Shown here: piece after piece, positions 33,660 through 44,606 of the stretch
How the letters are laid out: each line of letters begins with the position of its first letter
How positions within the stretch are numbered: position 1 is the stretch's first letter
Translations under genes and position numbers: made by a program
The notes under the pieces: model-generated
Told to the model about the DNA's origin: nothing
Databases searched by the model: none
What the model saw: the letters and a program-made list of their open reading frames with translations, nothing else
Assembly (NCBI RefSeq): GCF_905147365.1
Contig: NC_056409.1
Coordinates: forward strand, 2,175,001 to 2,239,000
DNA: 64,000 nucleotides
Direction of reading: 5' to 3'
Origin: Aricia agestis
Taxonomy: Eukaryota; Arthropoda; Insecta; Lepidoptera; Lycaenidae

Positions 33660-34610
33660 GTGATTTTACCACAGAAATGGATCTAGTTAGAACCGCCATG
33701 TGTATGTAATTCGCGTGCCATCGCGTTCCCAAACGTTGTACAATGTCAATCTTTCGAAAGTCTGTTCTTTAGTCTGCGCTCCACCGTTATCGGAATCGGA
33801 CGTCAATCAGAATTCTAAAAATGTCTAATTGTGCCGTATTGGGTTGTAGAAATTCGACTAGAAACGTTGGTCTAAATAGTGGATACGTTTCTTATCATCG
33901 GTAAGTAATTTTATTATTAAATCATGTGTGCTTTATTTAAAAATCAATTATTTAATGTTAATCGTGGGTGGTTGTAGTTTTTACCATGTAATCTACGTAA
34001 CTGCGTGTGTTTTACTGCATGATTCATAATACATTGCCGCTTTAGTTAGAAAATTATAGAGCCCGTTCTGTTTTTCCGCTATTGAGCGCGCAATGGAAAT
34101 AAAACAATCGATACTTTCACTCATCGCTTAGTTTCGAGGTACAGTCAATATTCTCATTTTTCTGTCAAATTAAGCAAATAGTGTTGTACATATTCTCGAT
34201 TCTAATTAATCGATTTTCGAAACAGACATGAAACAGAGGAATGATAATGTTCGCTTCGGGATATTTTGTGACACGGTAATTATATTTTATGTAATATGTA
34301 TTTATGTTCCTGTTTAGTGATTTAGTTTAAAATAATATAATATATTACTATCTGTCCTGGCAAGCACGTATCTTTAGATTTATCATTCCTCTGTATATTA
34401 ACTCGAATAATAATCGATATATCTATTAAAGTTGCAAAAGAGACGGGGCGCGGCGATGCCTTCGAATCGATTCCGCGCGTACGGGTATTCCCATCACTAA
34501 AGCGCTCTTGTGACGTCACAGTAGGTATGAAAAAAGTGACACGCTCGTGTTCATACAAATTGGAGCGACATGGTGGTTCTAACTAGATCCATTTCTTTGA
34601 CAAAAAGGTC
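33660..34610. mobile_element. ~950-bp unit with inverted ends enclosing a THAP exon
   Basis: GAAATGGATCTAGTTAGAAC plus flanking bases at the left (about 33660-33702) is inverted at the right (about 34568-34610). A 19-bp direct repeat, TCACTTGGATTACTTCTGC, lies near both borders (33612-33630 and 34609-34627), but on the left it is 30 bp outside the inverted end. An inner pair AGAGGAATGATAA / TTATCATTCCTCT (about 34236 and 34379) also folds. Whether this is a DNA transposon remnant is inference. Confidence 0.5.
33821..33900 (+). pseudogene. THAP-domain first exon (orphan)
   Basis: ATG at 33821 opens 26 codons plus two bases reading MSNCAVLGCRNSTRNVG..GYVSYHR, followed at once by a strong donor, GTAAGT, at 33901. 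The C-x4-C pair and the YHR end match the start of THAP zinc fingers (C2CH), where an intron after the HR is common. THAP domains bind DNA and occur in host regulators and in P-element-type transposases. No second exon with the C-x2-H pair or AVPTIF-like end was found before the right inverted repeat or nearby. It may be a fragment, or a gene whose next exon lies far away. Confidence 0.55.
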
Positions 34611-34699
34611 ACTTGGATTACTTCTGCTCTCAACTAGCCATTTTATGTGCAAACGTGATACATTTCAGCTGTCGTATATATACCGACTTTTTTAGAAAA

Positions 34700-34870
34700 C
34701 AACGATAGCGCGATGCAATGTTAGGCGAATTGTGTGTACTGCCATATTATGTGTTAATGTATGTCAAGTCTAACCGACAGTTAGCTACTGCCATTGATTT
34801 GACATAATATAATCATGACCAAATAACACAGGTACGCTTCGTGCCGAAGCTAAGCATCAATTTCTCTTTT
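34700..34870. mobile_element. Diverged P5-type fragment
   Basis: TGTATGTCAAGTCTAACCGA, CCATTGATTTGACATAATAT and GACCAAATAACACAGGTACG follow the order of P5 copies near 56.5 kb. Diverged. 34871-35195 has nothing else recognised. Confidence 0.4.
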
Positions 34871-35195
34871 ATTATTTGAGACAGGAAACTTAAAACTAAT
34901 AATTCAGCTAAAACTATTATGGTATCATTTTACAGCGACATTAAATACGGTTGAACTGTGTTTATGTTCAACTTTCTGTCCATAAAACATTTCCACCGTC
35001 CACAAAGTTCATAAAGTATTTCTTTGTGACAGCCCTAGGAGTCAGTTCACGTTACACCGCCGCTAGCGTTTCACATTCGATTCCTTTCAATAATTCCCCA
35101 GCGAGAGTGCGGGTGTGATATTAAATAATACTAGTTATCCGCTACGAGGAAATCTTAAGGGCTTCGCTTAGGAAACGATTTCTGTAGTTATAATA

Positions 35196-35731
35196 TACTA
35201 GCTGTTGCCCGCGACTTCGTCCGCGTGGAGTTTATAGCGCGCGATGTCAACAAAATTATAAAAAACCCTGGCACCCCTTAAATCAAAACCCCATAATTAC
35301 ACAACTTTACCCATAAACTATTTATATCATTGATAGGTTTAACTTTTAAGGTTACGTCACTACTCACTGCATAGATAAAGTACTGAGTTATTTAATAACG
35401 TAAAAAAGTAATAACAATCGAAAAAAATCGAAAGTCGATTGTATGATAATACCACCTCTTATAGAAAGAAGTCTGGGCAAGCGTCACCGCGATGTAGGAG
35501 ACGCACGGCGCCATCTATTATGAATTTTTGGAACTAACTTAATTTGAACAAATTTACGCATTTTCACCCCCTTATAACCCTTTTTTCCAATAAAAAAGTA
35601 GCCTATGTCCTTTCTCAGTCCTTAGACTATCTGTATACAAAATTTCATTACAATCGGTTCGGTAGTTTTGGCGTGAAAGCGAGACAGACAGACAGACAGA
35701 GATACTTTCGCATTTATAATATTAGTATAGA
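35196..35731 (+). mobile_element. RTE-tail-type retroelement remnant, both ends present
   Basis: From TATACTAGCTGTTGCCCGCG and ACTTCGTCCGCGTGG to ACAGACAGACAGACAGAGAT and TTTCGCATTTATAATATTAG. About 540 bp, non-coding. It is the complete form of the pieces at 5123, 6571 and 23466. Confidence 0.75.
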
Positions 35732-35780
35732 TTCTGTAGTTTGTTCAAAAACGTGTTGTGTTTGGTGCATTGTGTCTAGT

Positions 35781-36056
35781 AATATCTATGGACGCTTTAC
35801 ACCACGTCAGTCTGGCCCCGTGCTAAGTACCTGAAGGACTTGTGTTACAGGTACCAGACAACGGAAATATATTTAATAAGTACCTTTATACTATACATAA
35901 TATATTTAAGATTTTTATTATATCATACATATTTAATACACATTCAGACCCGGGAACATTGAAAACTTTTTGTGCCGTCGGCGGGATTCGAACCCGCGAT
36001 CCCCGGCTTGAGCTACCGACGCGCTCACCACTGAGCCATAGAGGTCGTCGTCGTCA
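35781..36056 (-). mobile_element. tRNA-derived SINE, family S3, copy c, with target duplication
   Basis: The head is at the right on the - strand, with GGGATTCGAACCC (B box) near 35985 and CCACTGAGCCA (A box) near 36030. Exact TGTGTCTAGT repeats at 35771-35780 and 36057-36066 flank it. Confidence 0.9.
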
Positions 36057-36066
36057 TGTGTCTAGT

Positions 36067-36975
36067 GTGCATTGAAAATATTTTTTTTCTTTCTTTTTTT
36101 CTTCTTTCTTTCCTTAGGTTCGATAGATGGGTATAACATGTTCATAATATTGTGATACTCGTAATATTGTCCTATTGCCTTTTTTGAGCTCTTAGTAATG
36201 TTATATTTTTAGCTTTCTTATTAGATTTTTAAAATATTTATTTGTCAAAATATTCTATGAGTCGTCGAATACTACCACAAACGCCGTTTCAGTCGAATTT
36301 AGTCGCTTTTTACGGGATCGGATTTAGCGTGTCATACAAAAACGCGTGCAGTTGAGTGTAGATAGTGAAAGCGCAGGCTTACAGGCGATTAGCCTGCATT
36401 CGGTGATTCCATTTTTTGTTGTGTTCGAAAATATATTTATTAGAATTTCACTATACTGATTTTATTTAAAAAATAAAATGAAATTTATTTTCATAACATT
36501 AGAAAGTATTTTATAATTATATAAGTTTGTTTAGAAATCAGCTAAAATTACTTTTTTTTTTATTGCTACGAATAAAACGACGTAAAATTACACATTGCGT
36601 GTTTTTCATTGCACTTTATTTTTCATACGCCGCGCCGTACTCCATAAAACTCTAATCAAGTCGGCAACTAACATGTAATTTGAGAGTTTAAACGACCCAG
36701 ACACGTCCGTTCCAATAAGTCAGGTTTATTGGTCACCGTAAAGTTTAGTGCGGGCGCAGATTCCGCTACCCGCCGCTAGATGGCGCTAGATGGGCGTTAC
36801 TCGTAAACCGTTTACGAGCGATCAGTGATGTGCGAGGACTTAGTAAGATTCTGTTTTCTGGCTTTTATTACTGTCTCTCGTTCTAGTATTAAAAGGGGAC
36901 CGTAAATCGAAAGGAAATATAGTGTCAGCATTGTTTTGAAAGACCGATTTTCCTTGCAATATATTTGGTGAAATA
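36067..36975. other. Mostly unmarked; pyrimidine tract and a CTCF-like site
   Basis: 36082-36118 is a T/C-rich tract. The rest has no gene. The sequence around 36740-36840 is GC-richer than its surroundings and holds the CTCF-like motif listed separately. Confidence 0.4.
36772..36787 (+). promoter_or_regulatory. CTCF-like motif
   Basis: GCCGCTAGATGGCGCT matches the animal CTCF core (CC-x2-YAG-x2-GGCRC) at every key base. A partial repeat, GCTAGATGGGCG, follows directly. Whether it is bound cannot be read from sequence. Confidence 0.4.
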
Positions 36976-37526
36976 TAGTCAGGGAGCCCTAGAACAATTT
37001 TTTTTTATTACTATTAAGCAAATTTTTTGTGACTAGCTTCATTCAAGACAAACAACATTTTTATTTGCGAAAAATCTTGAAAGTGGTAGCTAACAGAGAT
37101 AGAAAGGATTTCATACTTTGATTTGATGGTCCTAAAATATGGATTGTTCTATTTGTAGGACAATGTTACTTTTAAATTATATGACTTTTATTCAAAAAAA
37201 TCAGCTCGTTAGGGTTCTGTTTTAGGGTTCTGTAACCAACAAAACTTACCCCTAACCAGCAGATTTTTTGTATATTGGTAGGTTAATAGTTATATAATTT
37301 AAGAGTAACATTGTCCTACAAATAGAACAATCTATATTTTAGGACCATCAAATCAAAGTATGAAATCCTTTCTATCTCTGTTAGCTACTACTTTCAAGAT
37401 TTTTCGCAGATAAAAATGTTATTTGTCTTATCAAAATGAAGCCACTCACAAAAAATTTGCTTGAAAGTAGTTTTTATTATTCGTAGTTGATAGTAATAAA
37501 AAAAATGTTCTAGGGCTCCCTGACTA
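36976..37526. mobile_element. Large palindrome with ~210-bp arms
   Basis: TAGTCAGGGAGCCCTAGAAC at the left pairs with the right end at 37526. The arms share GAGATAGAAAGGATTTCATA, TTTGATTTGATGGTCCTAAA and GTAGGACAATGTTACT with scattered mismatches. The spacer of about 110 bp (37187-37295) is not palindromic. No open frame. Confidence 0.9.
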
Positions 37527-38974
37527 ATAGTCTATATAAACTAAAACATTATCTGATTGTTGAGGTGTTAATATTTATATCCTTTATAATCACCTGACAT
37601 TATTGATTTTTTTTAATTAAGCACGATATAATTTTGAATTCACTGTAAGACAGGGCGATGCAAAATTTCAGTCCATATAATAGAATCTGAATTGCTCAAA
37701 ACATATTGCGTGTATATCACCAAACTCTCCACCATCTAACGATATCCTCTTATGGAGTGTAATAGATTACAGTCCATATCACAATACAGCGCAACAAGAT
37801 TCCCGGCTGCAAGTAATTGAAGAAACCCACACCGCCTCACCGCCGGCGCCGGTCAGTGCAGGACTTATATCGAGCGGACCCCGCGATTCAGCCAGCCCGC
37901 GAAACACGACCTCCTCCACCAACCAACGCATGGATGTAGCGCACTGGATAGGGCTATATTGATGTAACGACCTAAAGTGATTCTCACAGTAAACACGAAT
38001 CCACCAATATGCTAAAATACGTCACGTACATATAATAATAAAAAAAAACTTTTGGCACATTTGGGTAAAAAACAGCCTTTTTGTTTGTCTCGGAAGCTGC
38101 TGGAACAATGGATAAAGACGACGAGGAAAATTCACTTTCCACCGCGAGAAAATGTACGGTTCCTACTAGAGAGGTATGTCGCGAGCCCGTTACGGGCAAC
38201 ACACTAGAAAATAATAATCAGGAAATAGTATAAAGTGTTCATATATGCTTTCGTATAAGTTTAACAACAAAAATGATGCATTTGATGCTACTTTTGGTTG
38301 TGTATTATCAATAGACATTATTTAATAAACACAAAACTGCTATAGTTCTACCAGAATCTCATGGCAAATTTGGATGGGAGATTTTCAAAAAATATCCTTA
38401 ATCATTGGATATTTTTTTTACTTTTACATGTCTCACACACAGAATCAGCCGTTATAAGGAAAAAAGTATCAAACGTTTTGCTCCAATTTCCCCAGTATTT
38501 TCGTCAATTTCTTTTTTCCATTTTTCGCCATCCGATTCTGGTAGACCTATATCAACTTTTTTCTTGTCGCAACTTTATTGCTGTCATATCCAGTAATTCG
38601 CTATCTCAGGCCCACATCCCGGAGATTGAATAAGGGCGGAGTGAAGTCGACGCCGGATTTATGGGGATTCCCCGCACTCTGTGATTGCCCGTTTATTTCG
38701 TGTCAAAGTGCGTGAGCCCCAGGTATTAGTTTAAAGTATTGGATCGGGCTCCTGTCAAATGGTGATACGTAGTATTGTTTCGTATAGAACTTTAGTTTGT
38801 TACTTAAGAGGTGAGACTTGTGTAATGTGTATATTATATATGTTACCTTCTTGATACAAATAATGGCTTAACTCTTGAACGTTTTACGTTAAATTTGAAA
38901 GTATATGTCGTTTAATTCAAGGTTAGTAGAAAGTTTATTAATATTGAAACAACAATAGATATTATTTGTTTAAC
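37527..38974. other. Mostly unique sequence without a supported gene
   Basis: 37800-37940 is a GC-rich island (CCGCCTCACCGCCGGCGCCG) in AT-rich DNA. 38080-38220 holds LINE-like debris (GAAAATGTACGGTTCC). No exon pair could be built. Confidence 0.4.
38663..38673. promoter_or_regulatory. Perfect kappa-B-type palindrome
   Basis: GGGGATTCCCC fits the binding consensus of insect Rel/NF-kB factors (Dorsal, Dif, Relish; GGG-N4-5-CC). It lies in apparently unique DNA. A single site of this length can arise by chance. Confidence 0.35.
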
Positions 38975-39178
38975 TAGATGTTGCCCGCAATTTCGTTGGG
39001 CTCCGTAGGGATCGTGCATTCTGTCCTGTGTTAGACAGATCCAGGACATTCCTCCGTATATGGCTGAAGGCAAATCGCAGGTGGTTTAAGTGGGTAAGAG
39101 TCCCACATACCCCCGGGGTGCTTCAGCTAACTGAGGCACATCCCCCGGAGCACCCATAAAGAATATAAAAAAAAAGGG
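38975..39178. mobile_element. Nested non-LTR fragments
   Basis: An RTE-tail start (ACTAGATGTTGCCCGCAATT) is interrupted at about 39005 by a second element end with GTGGGTAAGAGTCCCACATA, CCCCCGGGGTGCTTCAGC and a GGAGCACCCATAAAGAA finish plus A tail. RTE-like sequence (ACTTTTCACTCAAAATATC) resumes after it. Confidence 0.6.
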
Positions 39179-39907
39179 ATCGTACATTTTACTCGGACTT
39201 TTCACTCAAAATATCTTAATACCTGTCCAAATCTCTTCAGCAGTTCAAGCCTGAAGAGGTGATCGACAGACACTTTTACATATACAACAATAGTGCGAAT
39301 ATGGATTATGTCCAAACCCATTTATCCCAACGACGAAAGTTCCAATAAGTGTTAATATGAAAGTCTTGCCGTAGATCAGGAAGTTGCGATGTGAGTAGCC
39401 GACTTCATAACAACCCGCCACCTGCGAATTACTTTAATGCCCCACTTCTTATTGAGTTATGAGGGCAACGTAGCTGGTCAGTATCGAAACTTGAGAATTA
39501 GTGCGTTTGAACTGGTGCTCAGTAACTGTTATAAGTTGTAACCGTTATATTTTTAACTTCGGATAGTCAGGTGTAACTTAGAAATGATGACATAAAATTT
39601 TCGAGCTTATGAATAAATAATATTTTTTTTTGTCGATTATTTTGTTACTTTAGATATATAGGTAAATAATAGTTTTTAAAAATTTCACTACAGACTTGTT
39701 TAGTTAAAAATTAGTAGATATTTTATTTGAATACTGTAACAACAAGACGTCGCTGTAAGCGGCTAGCAGAGATAAGTAAAATGTTATGTAAATGTCCATT
39801 TGCCCGTAATGCAAAAAAAACGATTCCTATCTATGGCTGGATAAACACTTATTTAAAACACTCAGTATGTCCAGGGCTATTATAAAGCCTACTATACTTA
39901 CTAATTA
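39179..39907. other. LINE debris then unmarked AT-rich DNA
   Basis: 39180-39300 continues the RTE-like remnant. The rest shows nothing recognised. Confidence 0.35.
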
Positions 39908-40060
39908 AACTAGAATGAGTAGAAACTAGTGCTACCGCCCACCACTAGAAGTACTACGGCGACACGCTACGCCTGCTACGGCGTAGCACGACGTAGCTAC
40001 GGCGCGGGCCCGGCGTAGCAACACGGGCTACGGAACTGTAGCAGTATTTTTTATTACTGC
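39908..40060. repeat. GC-rich cluster of CTACGGCG/CGTAGC motifs
   Basis: Many GCTACGG, GGCGTAG and CGTAGC strings in both orientations, including the palindrome GCTACGGCGTAGC. It resembles the interior of a small foldback element. The motif is close to the one in the tandem repeat at 51246. Confidence 0.6.
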
Positions 40061-41304
40061 AGGGCGCAGGCAGACCAAATTCCCTCTTTTTTGAAAGCCT
40101 GCAAATAAATGCTCAACTATAATTATCTATTTTAATTCTTAACCCGTACAAAGTCATGCATGTCATAGTTTAGTTTCTGCAAAATGAAGCGAATACAATA
40201 ATTTATTTCGCAAAAACAATTTTCGTAGCAAACTCAAATATAATGGAATAAAATTAATGAGTTAACTTTTCCTAGCTTTCAGGGGATGGGAATAAAAATA
40301 AATAGTCACCGCGGACATCGTCATTTATCACAAGGGTCGGCTCTTAGATTTGTCTTGTAGGGCCGCCCTTAGAAATTAGGTTAGGTCATATTTGATGTAT
40401 TGCGCCTCCTATTCCCGGGGAATCTTTCCATAAGATTCGGATATAAATATTTAATGTATTTCATATACTTATCTACTTATAACCAATATTGAAGGTTTTA
40501 AATATAAATATTTGTAAGATGTTAAAAACTTTTCGGTAGAAATGGTCAGCCACTGATAGATGGTCAACCAATGATTGGACATTTAGATCATATTGCCAAA
40601 GTAATTAGACTGAAAAGTGGTTTCTTCACTGTATCCGTCACATTACTGTTATAAAGAGTTCTTTGATCAACTCAATCTAAAGAAAAATATATTTCTAAAA
40701 TGTTATGCCTAAAATTATTTATTTGCAGCCACACAAATCTACACTCAGGCCATTCATTAAATCCTAAGAGACAAGCGTAAAGCACTTATGACTTCCCGTC
40801 ACCGCCACAAAGTGTCTACAGTGTACGATGTTATCGATGTACGGGGACGTCAACAATATACGTCAAACTTTAAAAGGTTCAGTGCATATGTTTCTTGGAG
40901 TTTATTGAGAAATGGCGCCAGGAATTGATTCCGACGTGCTCCACACCCATTTTAAAACGCGATAAAATGTCTCAACAACGCCTCACATGGGATTTTCAAC
41001 TCTCTATTTAAAGAAACAAGATACAGTTTCGAACGGCGCAAATTTTAAGGCTTTATCAAGAAAGACGTTCTACTTCATATTTATTAGTGTTGCTCTTTTT
41101 ATGTGTAATGGATTTTTAAGTGAATAACCGGGAGAGTGGCGAGTGCGGGAAGATTACATCGGGGCGAGATTAGCGGCCCATGAATATAAATAAATAGCGC
41201 CTTAATGTCGCGCGGAATGGCCGTGTTTTGTGCGTTTTGCATATTTCGTTACTTAACATGACTTAAGAAGGTTTTTGTGTAGGGGTAGTCAAAGTACCAT
41301 CGAG
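40061..41304. other. No recognised feature
   Basis: About 1.2 kb with no domain, clear repeat or exon. Confidence 0.4.
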
Positions 41305-41460
41305 GAAGTTGATTCCTATGCAATTGACAGACCAACGTTATTTGGTCGAATATGTCAATTCAATGTTAATTGTGATCTGTCAGCTGGGTTTGACGTAACG
41401 CAACCAAACTACTTAGGTCCCCGATTTGCATAGGTATCAAGTTCTCTGATAGTACCTTAT
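41305..41460 (+). mobile_element. Repeat family P5 copy
   Basis: GACAGACCAACGTTATTTGG, TCAATTCAATGTTAATTGTG and ATCTGTCAGCTGGGTTTGAC are shared with 6182-6260 (opposite strand) and, more loosely, with 56467-56751. The outer parts GAAGTTGATTCCTATGCAA and TTTGCATAGGTATCAAGTTC are inverted, so it is a diverged foldback. 41461-41890 shows no gene. Confidence 0.6.
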
Positions 41461-41894
41461 AATAGATAAGTCGTAGTGGTAGTAATAGATGAGTAGTATC
41501 AAGAGCTGAGATATTTTAAATGTGTAAATCTTGCCTTTGTGGTCCAGTTTTTAGGAGTAACATGACTCTGGAATCGAGAGTCTAGAACAATTTATCTTGT
41601 TTGTACTAAAGAATTCGTGCGAGAGGGGTCGGGAATAGACAGCGATATAGTTATAGAATAACTGCTAGAATTATTTACAACTGTGTCACCGCCCTTACAT
41701 CAGCGGTATGTCTTGATACTTGGTGTTGTTTTTAAGCGACTTAAAAAAAGAGATGGCTCAATTCGACCGTATATTATGCTTGTTCACTTTTTATGTTTAT
41801 TTGCGGATAACTTCGCCGTTTATAAATCGATTTTGATGGTTCTTTTTTGTTCGAAAATACATATTCCAAAATATATTATCTTATATCTTTAAAC

Positions 41895-42055
41895 GAGCAA
41901 TTATTGTATATATATATAATTGGAATATCGGAATCGGCTCCAACGATTTTCATGAAATTTAGTATAAGTATATACGGTTTCGGCGGCGATAGATCGATCT
42001 AGCTAGGTATCATTTTTAGAAAATGTCATTTTATTCGTGTTCTATCGAATACCGA
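41895..42055 (-). mobile_element. LINE tail remnant
   Basis: TTGGAATATCGGAATCGGC to TCGTGTTCTATCGAATACCG is the reverse complement of 60012-60167 with high similarity. Confidence 0.7.

Positions 42056-42056
<1 letters not shown>

Positions 42057-42123
<67 letters not shown>
42057..42123. repeat. (AT)n microsatellite
   Basis: About 33 uninterrupted TA dinucleotides at the end of the LINE tail. 42124-42342 after it is unmarked. Confidence 0.95.
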
Positions 42124-42127
<4 letters not shown>

Positions 42128-42342
42128 AAATACTGTTTAAAGTCGATTTATTCGCTTTAAGTTGACAGTATAGTATTGGTAACTTGTGTTCATTTTGATC
42201 ACATTGCAACGGTAGGGTAAAAAGCCACTGTTCGTTTTATATACATATATCATAATATAGTAAAATACTTACATTGAGCATTATAATAAATTCTATATTT
42301 GCTTATAGTTTAATTCAAGGCAGAATTATTTTTTTCTTGTGA

Positions 42343-43047
42343 TGTGGGAAAGTCATGCTTCGGCACGAATAGGCCAGCTCAACCGGAGAAATACCACGGG
42401 CTCACAGAAAACCAGCGTGTAACAGCGCTTGCGCTGTGTTTCGCCGAGTGAGTGAGTTTACCGGAGGCCCAATGCCCTGCCATTTCCCCTTCCCTACCCT
42501 CCCATATTTCCTTCCATACCCTCCCCTATTCCCTTTCCTACACTCCCCTATTACCCTATTCCCTCCGTGGTCTAGTGGTTAGAGCGTCGCTCTCGACTCC
42601 GGAGGTCGTGGGTTCGAATCCCGCGTTGGAAACATGTTATTTCCAAGTTTGGTTAGGACAATGCAGGCTGATCACCTGATTGTCTGACAAGTAAGATGAT
42701 CCAAGCGTCGGATGGGCATGTAAAAAAGTCGGTCCTGCGCCTGATCTCTTGCCAGTCGTGTCGGTCTTCCGTCCCACTGGGTTATGAGATTAAAAGGAAT
42801 AGAAAGTGCTCTTGTGTACTGCGCACACACTTGGGCACTATAAAATTACTCCTGCGTATCTGGCCTGGTTTCAATGAAACCGGCCACCGTCACCGAAACC
42901 GGTGTGGGGAGTATTTTTACCCTATTCCCTCATAAAAGGCCGGCAACGCACCTGCAGCTCTTCTGATGCTTCGAGTATCCATGGGCGACGGATGTTGCTT
43001 TCATTAGGTGACCCGTTTGCTTATTTGCCCCCTTTATTTCATAAAAA
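42343..43047 (+). mobile_element. SINE family S1, copy b, split by an S2 SINE
   Basis: The S1 head GTGGGAAAGTCATGCTTCGG runs into its C/T spacer, is broken by an S2 insertion, and resumes at 42932 with ATAAAAGGCCGGCAACGCAC through GCCCCCTTTATTTCATAAAA. Confidence 0.9.
42566..42916 (+). mobile_element. tRNA-derived SINE, family S2, nested in S1
   Basis: A box TGGTCTAGTGG near 42568 and B box GGTTCGAATCC at 42611-42621. The 15-bp duplication TTACCCTATTCCCTC at 42551-42565 and 42917-42931 comes from the S1 spacer, so S2 is the younger insertion. It closely matches the - strand copy at 5218-5568. Confidence 0.95.
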
Positions 43048-44209
43048 CAAAACAGAAAAATATCAAGTATCAAAGTGATCCGCGCTACAACGACAATGGG
43101 CGTTTCGGCGAATGCAATGAAAAATCACAGATGACTTTTTTACTGCGGGTCCGACACTCAACACCAGCGAATGGGTAAATTATTTTTTTATGCGCCGCGC
43201 TGCCGATACCGTACTGAATATTTTTTGTTTTGTTTTTTTTTTTCACTTGTAAATAGCTTTGTACTTATGTTGTTAGCAAAGTACCGTACTTGTTTTGTAT
43301 TAATTGCACTTTGTAAACTAGGTATGGGTAGTTCGTTGTCGCGTAGGAACCATAAATTTTTCTGATAAAACTAACTGCAGTGGCTTAGGCATGAAGAAAT
43401 AATATAAAAACCAAGACATACTGATATAATATTTGTATATTATAAGACAAAAAAAAAAGAACAAGTGACACAAAAAAGTTGACAAAAAAAGTATCAGATA
43501 ATTTATTTCTAACCGCATAAAACGTGGTTCAAAATCGCCACACGCCTACATATCTCGTACCAACAATAAAAAAGATTAAAAATTGCAACTTTATATTTTT
43601 AAAAAGATACCGCAATTTTCCAATAGGTTTATGTTTTCTTTTCCGCAATAAAACTAACTCTCATGGCGGGCAATTCCGCAAGTCAGGTCCACGCGCGCGA
43701 GGGCCCTCCACAGAATATATCGCCACTTCACCACTCCACTGTCGCGCCATCTTGTTTTTTCACTGATAGGCTATTAATTTTTTAAATCGCCAATATTTTA
43801 TGTACAAGTTATTGAGAAATTTTTAAATTATTTATAGTACGATTTGCTAGTGACTTTGATAATTCGTTTTAGAGAATTTAAACACGAATCCTTTTACCTA
43901 AGGTTTTTTTTCATCACGAGATTATTTGTAAACTTTGTACAGTGTACACTGCATATACGCAACCGGCTGACCCAAAACATGTCTAAAAGGCAATTACATT
44001 ATATTACCACACTCGCAAAGTACGTGTGTTTTCTTTAATATAATGCAATAACCGTGAAACAACACAACGTTTGTGCAATTCAAAAGTTTTTTCTCTCATA
44101 AAATGTTATAAAATCAAAATTATTCTCCTTGGCGCGGGCGCGGGCCTTTTTGCTTATTAAGTTTAATTTTTAATATTCGCGCTCACGCGGCGTAAAATTG
44201 CAATCTAGT
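43048..44209. other. No recognised feature
   Basis: AT-rich. Open frames at 43171-43766 contain T-rich low-complexity sequence and no domain. Confidence 0.4.
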
Positions 44210-44606
44210 CCTAACGAAAACGCCACTCGTACTCTGTATACCTCTTACGCCCCGCACACACGGTCCAAGACAATCAAATATTTGTGGAATGTAAAAATTG
44301 GAAACGTCAGGATGAACTGACTTTTCAAATTATGTATTTTGGAAGTAATTAATATTAATATTATATATTTTGGATGAAATTTAAGCTCATAAGCCCTAAC
44401 GAAAACGCCACTCGTAGTCGTGTATACCTCTAACGCCCTGCACATACGGTCCAAGACAATCAAATATTTGTGGAATGTAGAAATTGGAGACGTCAGGATG
44501 AACTGACTTTTCAAAGTATGTATTTTGGAAGTATTATTATATTAATTTTCATCCAATTTCATCCAAATTACATATATTAATATGTAATTTGGATGAAATT
44601 TAACCT
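44210..44606. repeat. Tandem duplication, 185-bp unit
   Basis: 44210-44394 is repeated from 44395. CTAACGAAAACGCCACTCGT, GGTCCAAGACAATCAAATAT and GTCAGGATGAACTGACTTTT are shared. Copy 2 has a small palindromic insert near 44545-44590 (CATCCAAATTACATA / TATGTAATTTGGATG). The - strand open frame across it is not coding. Confidence 0.85.

Noticed and set aside
33901..34610. Second THAP exon within the inverted-repeat unit
   Set aside because: No acceptor followed by a frame with FP, C-x2-H or AVPTIF-like motifs was seen.
42452..42679. Frame with proline/serine-rich start, and similar frames at 30616, 56014 and 57561
   Set aside because: All lie in S1 or S2 SINEs and reflect the C/T-rich spacer.
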